DNA of 64,000 nt from Pholiota molesta (lineage: Eukaryota > Basidiomycota > Agaricomycetes > Agaricales > Strophariaceae): positions 233,010 to 297,009 of the forward strand of contig JACGCK010000050.1 of the NCBI GenBank assembly GCA_014925825.1, given 5' to 3'. The position numbers were made by a program, and so were the translations under genes. Below are positions 56,803 to 64,000 of the stretch, piece after piece. The notes beneath the pieces are model-generated. The model worked only from the letters and a program-made list of their open reading frames with translations, was not told where the DNA came from and did not search any database. Numbering within the stretch: the stretch's first letter is position 1; each line of letters begins with the position of its first letter.

Positions 56803-58282
56803 CTAAGCGGAAAATGACCCCTCGTACAGCAGCGCATTCGCCCGCTCCCGATCTTTCCATGTCTTCGACACCACGCCGTCATACACCCGCCGCCGCGGCC
56901 CTGCGTCCAGCCGCGGAAACGCCTGGCGCAGCACCGCCAGCCCGACCTGCCTGAACGTCTCCAGCTCCAGATCATCCCCGACGCCGCGGGACACCCAGAT
57001 CCCCAACCGAAGGGTGATGGTAGCAATCGCGGACGGGGGGTACTGTGCTAAGACAGCGTCGAGGGACGCGCAGTCAATCTGGGTGGAGATATCGTTCATG
57101 AGGCCGATGTCTCGATATCGAGATAAGGCATCGATCGTGCTGTTGATGGAGATTTCGAGGCGGGCGAGGGGTGGGAGGTGCGGTCTGACGAGATTGAGGA
57201 TTTGGTGCGTGGAGGATTCAACGGATGAAGCATTATCATTGTTGTCTATAAGCAGTAGATTGATGGTCAGCCTTTTCAAATTAGACAAATTCCTATAATC
57301 GACGCGGAAGCTTGGAATGATGTGATCTGTGCAATGATTATAATTGAGCAAATAGATCTCCACTCCTGAGTTGGATTCGCATCAACGTACCATTGTCGAG
57401 GTTGAGCGTAAGGTCTTCGAGCATGTTCCAATGCTGCCAACGGTCGGAAAGTGAGTTGGCCGTTGCATCGTCCAGGATGCTGACCGTCAGAGTCTTCAAC
57501 ATGGGCACGGTCACTGGGTCCATGAGATGGAAAAAGTGCGCGTTGTGTATCTCCAAGCTCTCGAGGTGATTCCACGGTCCCAACGAGTCAAAATCAGATA
57601 TGTGTTGAAGCGACAACGGAATTGGCACACCAGCCATGTAAAGGTGTTTCACGTGTCGTCTTTTCAGCACCCTCGGCGAATCGAGCCTGAGCCGCGTTAA
57701 CTCCAGCCTGGAAATGCAGGAATCCAGAAGGCGCTCGATGTTGGCGCTGAAATCAGGGTTGAGCGCCGGCCAGCTGAGCCAGTTGGAATCGTGTATTGTT
57801 ATTTCGGGCAGACATTCCATATGTCCCCACAGCGCCAGCGTACAATTGCTCGTCGCGTGTGGATCGCCGTCATCGCTGCGAAACACGGTATTCATGATCA
57901 TTGTGAAAGACCCGTCGTCGATGGCGCGATGTGGAACGATAATGCCCCGCCAGTCCTTCTCTCCCAAGATCAACTCCAACTTGCGGACGTGGCGCGCAAG
58001 CCTGGTGCTCGGCGCCACCCACACATCCGATCGCAGCAGATCGAGGAATGCGAGGATGTAAGGAAGCGACAGGTCTGTCCTGTGGAAGGAGACGGTCGAG
58101 AAGCGGTGTGTGTTGACGCGCTGGCGAAAGATATGCGAGACGCGGGCCAGGGCAGATAGAGCATGGGGGTCGTCCATGATGTTTTCGGATCGGGTGCCAG
58201 TAGAGAGTTCGGAATAGAAGGTTTCATCTATAATTCCTTCGATTAGCTCTAAGGGAAGTGCACTTGGCTCTAAGATGGACAT
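56803..58282 (-). CDS. F-box-like protein, copy 8, C-terminally shortened
   Basis: Minus-strand exons 58282-57391 and 57326-56803, 471 aa, intron 57390-57327 (GTACGT..GCACAG). Closest to copy 3. Start MSILEPSALPLELIEGIIDETF, LARVSHIFRQRVNTHRF. The end reads LLYEGSFSA then TAG where copy 3 has EGSFSVEYTEATRR, so the last residues (about eight) are lost through base changes near 56803. The frame upstream of the start is open to 58468, but family alignment supports 58282. Possibly functional. Confidence 0.7.
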
Positions 58283-59150
58283 CGTTCGCGCCGAGCATTC
58301 AAATGATGATGGATCTTTGAATGATGTTACGAATCGTGCGATCATGAGGATTGCCTGAAGCCGGAACTGCGCAACTTTGCCACGCTTGAGAAGCTTGCTG
58401 AGCGCTGAGCTACGGTCGCTAACCACGAAACATCCCCGCCCCTGTTTATTTTGGCCATTTCTGCCCATCGAGGATTTGTAGATACATGCTTGTGAACAGG
58501 TATTAGTAAATATAATTCAACCCACTGAGCCATCAATTTTTCTTGTTGTTTCGCCATTATTTTAATTGATAAACGCAACGAACTGAGCACATTTAAATAA
58601 AAAACTCGTCGTTCCTCCAATTTTCGGCGACGATTACAAGTCCATAACCAACAGACGAACTCACAAATGTGCCCAGACCTTTTTCAGAGTGTGTGAGACC
58701 AACTACTCTGTGCATTTCTTATGCATGCAAGACTAAATTTTGTGCGTACATGCACGGAAAAGTTTGAGCGCACATCCCCGACATCCATAGTAACTTGACG
58801 GCATTTGATAATTATAACAGTCCATCGTCGCCAAGGTCATTGGTATGCTTAAAGAGTAACATCTTCGTCATAAGTTATAACCACGCGATGCGATCTTCGT
58901 GCAGCAAATCTGCGCAATGCGAACACTGAATTGGAAACTGATCACAAGCGGCTTATCGTACATCGTCAAATCCGATGCGTAAGTTGTGGCGGTCTGCGCA
59001 GACTCTGCAAGAGGCGAAGGTGGAACTGGGTGGTCACTGCGTCGTCACAGGCTCATATATCCTTGGCATCAAAGGAAGAGGAATACGTGGATGAAGTTAT
59101 CGTAAGTACATGCAAGTGGCTGCGCGCGCGTTCAAACATTCAGGTCAAGA
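58283..59150. other. Divergent promoter region and copia-like trace
   Basis: 58283-58420 is the conserved F-box upstream segment (minus). At about 58950-59140 the plus strand reads SSQAHISLASKEEEYVDEVI and CKWLR, the pattern of the RNase H end of Ty1/copia polyproteins (SK.Q..V.LSS.EAEY..L..A..  WLR). Too short to prove a retrotransposon. The rest is AT-rich without genes. Confidence 0.4.
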
Positions 59151-60545
59151 TGCGCGAGGCACCAAGGTACTTCCGGAGAAGTCCGGTGTTTGACGCCGCC
59201 CACTGAAGCACACATTGCAGCCGAGGTTAGCTTGTCGTCTTCTTTCTTCTTCGACGCAACTACTTATCCACGCGCGGTTGGGTATTCCTCCACTCTCCAT
59301 CATCAAGCTACGCCAGCCAACTACCTGCCTCTCCCATTTCACCCCACAGCCGACCCCGCAGCAGTCTCATGGCGTGGCCAGGCACATCAGCGTCATTGGC
59401 AGCGCACCTGGATGATTTCGAACGCACCGACGTCGTGGGCAGTCGGGTGACGATAACCTTGCAGGACATGCGATAAGGGCTTTAGAGAGGCGGTGCATAC
59501 GTCCACGGTCGATAGTGGTGAGCTTTTCACCTCCTTTCTCTACCCCCGTGACGGTGGCCTCATTACATACTTTTATGTTCACGACAGTCTGGCCAACGCC
59601 CACATCCCCACCTTCGGCAACTTCTACTAGTCTCTGAATTCATGCGCTACATTGAGCGTGGAAGCAACGCAAGCCCAGCGCGATGCCAAGTCCAGCGATG
59701 AGATCGCCAAACTCAACTTAACGCGGGGGAAGGTTTTTAGGAGGATTTCCTCGTACGAGCGCGAGGCGCGGGAGGGCGAGGGTGACGTGGCGCTCCAGCT
59801 CTGCGTGAAATAGATCGCACATTTCACAGGTATTTCTGTCTTTTTCCTATGTTTCCTGAGTGAGATGGGATGTTAACGTTAATATCGAGTGTGTGACAGA
59901 ATTTCTCATCTTGCCGCCGTCACTTCAAGCTGCCCCTCGGGAATGTGTTCTACTTCCTCCGCGACGGAGCATGAGTTTTCCCCCACCTTCGTCGCACCTC
60001 AGATCCATCCCAACCACCATCACCATCACGCAGCTTCTTCGACATCCATCTCACCCAAAACGTCGCGCTGCAGAAGATCGAGTATGCGGGCGCCTCCGGC
60101 TCGCCATGGCTTGCGCCTCTTCGACATCTTCACCGGCGGGATGATCCTAACGGCGCTCGGGTTCGGGGCGGGTGCGTGACGCGGCCCTACATGTTGTTCC
60201 GTTTCGTGCACGACGACAAGGATGCATGGCGGCGCTTCATAGGATACTACGTGCGGCTCTGAGCTGGCGATTCTGATCCTGGGCCGGAGTTGGATCCAGG
60301 TGCAGTGGGGGTGCTTACTGGCAGGGTGCTTCCATCCGTGGGTCCGCGCCTCAGCTCCGTGCACGTCATTGTCGGAGCAGCGACGGCCCTTTCCCTCCTC
60401 CTTTCCCTCCCTCTGCGCGAACGGTGGTGGGGTGGATGCAGCAGGCCCCCTCGCGGGCCGGATTCCGCGGTCCTGTACGTCTTCTTCAACGCCGGCGCGA
60501 GGGACCACCACCGACGTCCGTCGCCACGACCCCCAGCACGTTGTG
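59150..60545 (+). pseudogene. Phosphate transporter remnant D
   Basis: Plus-strand pieces: the 5' part shared with remnants A and B (59150-59450, ending NAPTSW), REAVHTSTV (exon 5 end), RKVFRRISSYEREAREGEGDV (exon 6), EFLI (exon 7), FFDIHLTQNVALQKIEYAGASGSPW (exon 8, about 60040-60115), LAILILGRSWIQVQ (exon 9, about 60260), FFNAGARD (exon 10, 60480). Frames are interrupted. Divergent from F-box copy 8, mirroring remnant A and copy 3. Confidence 0.8.
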
Positions 60546-61083
60546 AATTCCCGCCCCGATGCAGAGGGTGTCGACGCGGACGCCTTGGCTGTTCGTTCCG
60601 GTGCTGCCCTTTCTGCGTTTTCGTCTGCGCTTGCATGCAACATGCGCTCGTAGCGGATCGGCACGCTGGCGTGCGTGTGGATGTTCGTGGGGGGAAGAAG
60701 AGGCGTTAGTAATGGCGGCGGCGCGCTGCTTGCGCTGCGCGTAAGTATCGTTTGATGGGCGCGACAGTGGGGAAGAATAGAAGGAAGTGGTGCATGCACT
60801 GTACTCACGCGAATCTTGTATCCGATAATAATGGATGGATAGTACTGGAACATATACACGCATCTGTTTCAGTCTTCCCCGCGCAATGCACATGCGCCTA
60901 CGACGTTCCAGACTAACATTTTGCCTCGTTAAGTGTATATTTCTGGAGAAGTAGTTTTACATGGACTGTATTACATTATTGTCTCATGACAACGTCAAGA
61001 GATGCACGTTTAGACCATCAGCAGAAGCGGCGCAGAAGAGAAGCGACCTACGTCTATGCAACCCCACTATATCAGCAACACAA
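60546..61083. other. Intergenic
   Basis: Lies between remnant D and the end of the GPI-type gene. No gene seen; long minus-strand frames here follow from GC-rich remnant sequence. Confidence 0.45.
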
Positions 61084-62125
61084 TCACGCAAAATGCGCGC
61101 CCGAGAGCAGCACGGATGTCAGCACCAGCATGGCTCCTATACACATAAACAGGAATGGCAATGTCAACGATGTAAATTCGGGCAAGCTCGGAAGACGTGG
61201 ACAACATACCTAAGCCCATGGTATAGAGGCCGGAGATCGTCGACTGCATATTGGTACTGGAAGACAACTTCGTAGTGTTTGAGGGCGCCGGGGAATTGCT
61301 GGATGCAGTGCTAGAAAGGACACTCGAAGTCGAAGTCGTGGTCGAATTGAATGCTGTGCTCGCATTAGTAGAGGTGCTCGATGAAGTACTGGAACCTTCG
61401 GCTGTATAGCTGTACAATCAAAATGTCGTTATGGTTCTTGATCAGCCACCCTGGACCCGAACCGCGCGACGTACATGAAATTGATCAATGAGAACACGAA
61501 AATATTACTGGACGATGCTCCAGGTGACGCCGTCGCGCTCGGCGACTGGCTTTTGACGGCGAGGCTAATGGTATGGTTGACCGTGGGGTCGAGGCCAGTG
61601 CGCGAGAAGAGGGTGTCGCATTGGAAAGTGACAGAGGATCGGAAGCCGTCCACGTCCGTCGCGTTTCCATCCAGAGTGACCGTGTACAGCGGCGACAAGT
61701 CGAAGAGCAGGGAGTTGACGTATATCGCAGACCCTGGCCGTGGCGATAAGCACTGCCCGTCAGCATCGCGCCGAGGACAAGAGACGAGCGCGCGACACAC
61801 CTTGGAACGTGAACGACGCCCCGCTGGCCTGGCTCTGCCCCATCGCGACGCTTGCGGTGCATTTCGACGGGACGTTGTAGCAGCCTCCTTGGCCGGAGAC
61901 GATCGTGCCGCCGGGGTTGACCTTGCATATCAACGCATCGCCAGCGCCACCTTGGTACTTTCCACGAGATCAGTAAGAGCAAGGCATAGCGACATGATAT
62001 CAGCGCGTGTGCGCTTAAGTGCTCACCTGAATGGAGGGATCCGTGTCGTTCACGGTGACGTTACGTTGTCCTAGGACCACAGGAGCAAGGAGCGACAGTG
62101 CAGCGAGGCTGAAGAAGGCGCGCAT
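61084..62125 (-). CDS. Secreted Ser/Thr-rich protein with GPI-anchor-type tail
   Basis: Five exons on the minus strand: 62125-62027, 61957-61801, 61733-61475, 61409-61210, 61136-61084; 255 aa. A signal peptide (MRAFFSLAALSLLAPVVLG) is followed by NVTVNDTDPSIQYQGG, a central domain with SFTFQGSAIYVNSLLF and YTVTLDGNATD, then a Ser/Thr-rich stretch with several N-glycosylation sites, then a hydrophobic end (GAMLVLTSVLLSGAHFA). The order DTDP.I.Y .. FTGTA.Y .. LDG, Ser-rich linker, hydrophobic segment is common in Agaricomycete cell-surface proteins of unknown function. Splicing at the last intron (GTATGT..TATAG) is what creates the hydrophobic end. Likely at the cell surface. It is the gene closest to the telomere. 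Confidence 0.8.
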
Positions 62126-63888
62126 CGCGGACGAGAAGAAAGAGAAATGTCGCGACAGTGCGCGCGGTTCGATTCAGGATCTAAAATAAATTCCCAGGAT
62201 GGGCTTTTTGATCCGTCTCCATGCCATCTGGGCCGCACACCGCCTCATCATTTTCATGCAGGTTACTATACTGGATCTCAGCCTATGCGCACGCTCGAAC
62301 ACTACAAGAGGAGCGAATGATGATTATCATGTATATGAACAGCGAGACACACCCGCCGTCCAGACCAGAACGCTTGCAATTTGGATCGTCGGCGACGCCG
62401 AACATATCCAACGGATCATACCACGCCCAATACACACCATGAGCATGGCATCCACAACCTACATAAGTATGACCTATAGAGCACGCTCTAGAAGTGCCCT
62501 GGGCCAACGCGCTGGAGCCATTTACACGCACTCCATTCTAACTGAACGATGCTAGCCACACGTATGCAACCATTCCCGCCCTCCAGCCTCAACGGGCTTG
62601 ACGACAAGAAGTCGCAGATGCAAAGGGGAGAGCCGGGCAAGGAGTCAGCGCGAATCCACCCTATGCAGACAGCACAGATGCAAGGAGAATAGAGAAAAAG
62701 GCAATGATAACGAAGTCGTCAAGATCAAGGTCGAAGAAGAAGGAAACAAAAGGAAGACGAAAGAAAGAAAGTAGAGAAATCATTTAAACGACGTCCAGAG
62801 TTCGAATTCCTATATGGAAAGGGATCTCAGAGTGCGCAGTAGAAAATCAGAATAGAAACTTACAAGAACATGCCTCTTCAAGTTAGGCTTTAGACGACGA
62901 GGCGACGAGCTGCACAGAGAAAAACTGCGACGAACCGAGTAGAGCGGTTAGCGTTGCGACACGATCACGATACCCAAGACTAGCCAGCGTACCCGCCCAG
63001 CCACGCGCTCTCCACCACTTGCCCAACATCCCATGCCAATCCGCGCACACGAGCCGCATTTACTCGAGGACATCGCAAGCCGCACACGCTGCCCACCATC
63101 GCTCAGCACCCGACCCCATCCCACACCCGCCCTTCCCAGAACATCGGAATGTACGGTAGCGCACTGGGCCCTGGCTGTCAGCTGGCCATAGCCTGCCGCA
63201 TGCACAGGCTGGCCTGTTGCGCGAAGGTTGACAACGAGGTCTGGGGGCGGGGTTCAATAGGGGGAGGCACGCACGCACGTCTTCACAGCCATGCCAGAGT
63301 AGAGGCGCTCATCTGGGATCCTAGCGAAGAAGAAGAAAGATCACGAAGTAGATGAAATGTAATAGATGATGCCTCCATAGACGATCCAGATGACCAGGCC
63401 AAATAATCGCAGGCAGAAAGGCCCGATGACAGCACGCGCACACTCCGTGCGCAGCATATAGACAGCAGGTGCACATGCGCGCTAACACCCCCGCGCGTCT
63501 CGTTGGCGCCCTTCCAGCCATGCGCGGGCACCCTCCTTCCCCACTAGACTCGACGATGCGGAGCACGGGATAACCGTAACAAGAACATTGGACACTCCGT
63601 GCCCTCTAAGCCCCCAACGCAGTCGACGGGCATGCAGCGATGCACTCGCCGCCCGAAGGACATAGGTGCGCCAGCTGGGAATTACACCGCCATCTACCCT
63701 ACCTCCCGCTGACAGGGAACGGGGAGCCTGCTCGAGGCAAGGGAGAGAGCTTGCCTGGGGCTGGCACATCTATGATCTAGTCGGAGTCGCCGCGGGCTAT
63801 CGACAGCCTCTTGATCGTCCTGGGGGTGAGGACGGTGCAGGCATTGGCGATGCGGGGCAGCGCGGAAAGATGGGCACGATAACGGTGC
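62126..63888. other. Subtelomeric sequence without a recognised gene
   Basis: About 1.76 kb. Purine-rich tract at about 62690-62780. Short frames without motifs. Confidence 0.5.
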
Positions 63889-63921
63889 TTAGGGTTTAGG
63901 GTTAGGGTTTAGGGTTAGGGT

Positions 63922-63985
<64 letters not shown>

Positions 63986-64000
63986 TTAGGGTTTAGGGTT
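63889..64000 (+). repeat. Telomere
   Basis: Seventeen complete units ending at the window edge: ten TTAGGG, six TTTAGGG and one TTTTAGGG. The first nine alternate TTAGGG and TTTAGGG strictly. The G-rich strand runs 5' to 3' outward, so this is the right chromosome end. Confidence 0.98.

Noticed and set aside
62795..62812. GTTCGAATTCC as a tRNA B box
   Set aside because: No A box or cloverleaf could be built around it.

Overview
The window is the right-hand end of a chromosome of a filamentous basidiomycete, most likely an Agaricomycete. The last 112 bases are telomeric repeats (TTAGGG/TTTAGGG) whose G-rich strand runs towards the window end. Genes have many short introns (about 50-75 bp, GT..AG). 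The F-box/leucine-rich paralogues, the Ser/Thr-rich GPI-anchored protein family and the codon use all fit that group. I cannot name the species.

Layout. From 1 to 3.4 kb there is an F-box gene (copy 1) between a decayed upstream remnant and a zinc-finger gene remnant. From 3.4 to 19 kb no conserved gene is recognisable; the stretch holds decayed copies of an unidentified gene-like repeat (called R1 here), one fold-back element and a tandem duplication. From 19.2 to 22.5 kb there is F-box copy 2 and an intact three-exon C2H2 zinc-finger gene. From 22.9 to 29.15 kb there is a probable 6.2-kb two-gene DNA transposon. It has a decayed DDE-type transposase gene on the minus strand and a divergent, apparently intact four-exon gene with a GRF-type zinc finger on the plus strand. 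A 905-bp hAT-type non-autonomous element sits inside the transposase gene. From 29.4 to 46.3 kb there are F-box copies 3-6 interleaved with three broken copies of a phosphate transporter gene, a TA-flanked MITE and a 3.4-kb hAT-like element. From 46.9 to 53.6 kb there is an island of two intact conserved genes: Sec61 alpha (7 exons) and a Pho84-type phosphate:H+ symporter (12 exons), the likely relative of the four broken copies in the window. From 54.2 to 60.5 kb there are F-box copies 7 (broken) and 8 (slightly truncated) on the minus strand and a fourth phosphate transporter remnant. From 61.1 to 62.1 kb there is an intact secreted, GPI-anchor-type protein, then about 1.8 kb without a recognised gene, then the telomere.

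The main theme is subtelomeric expansion by segmental, often inverted, duplication. The same module (zinc-finger end, F-box gene, phosphate-transporter remnant, conserved 5' and 3' flanks) recurs in both orientations, with DNA transposons inserted in and between copies. All eight F-box copies share one intron position and a conserved upstream segment; six give complete gene models. The most unusual object is the two-gene transposon at 22920-29148.
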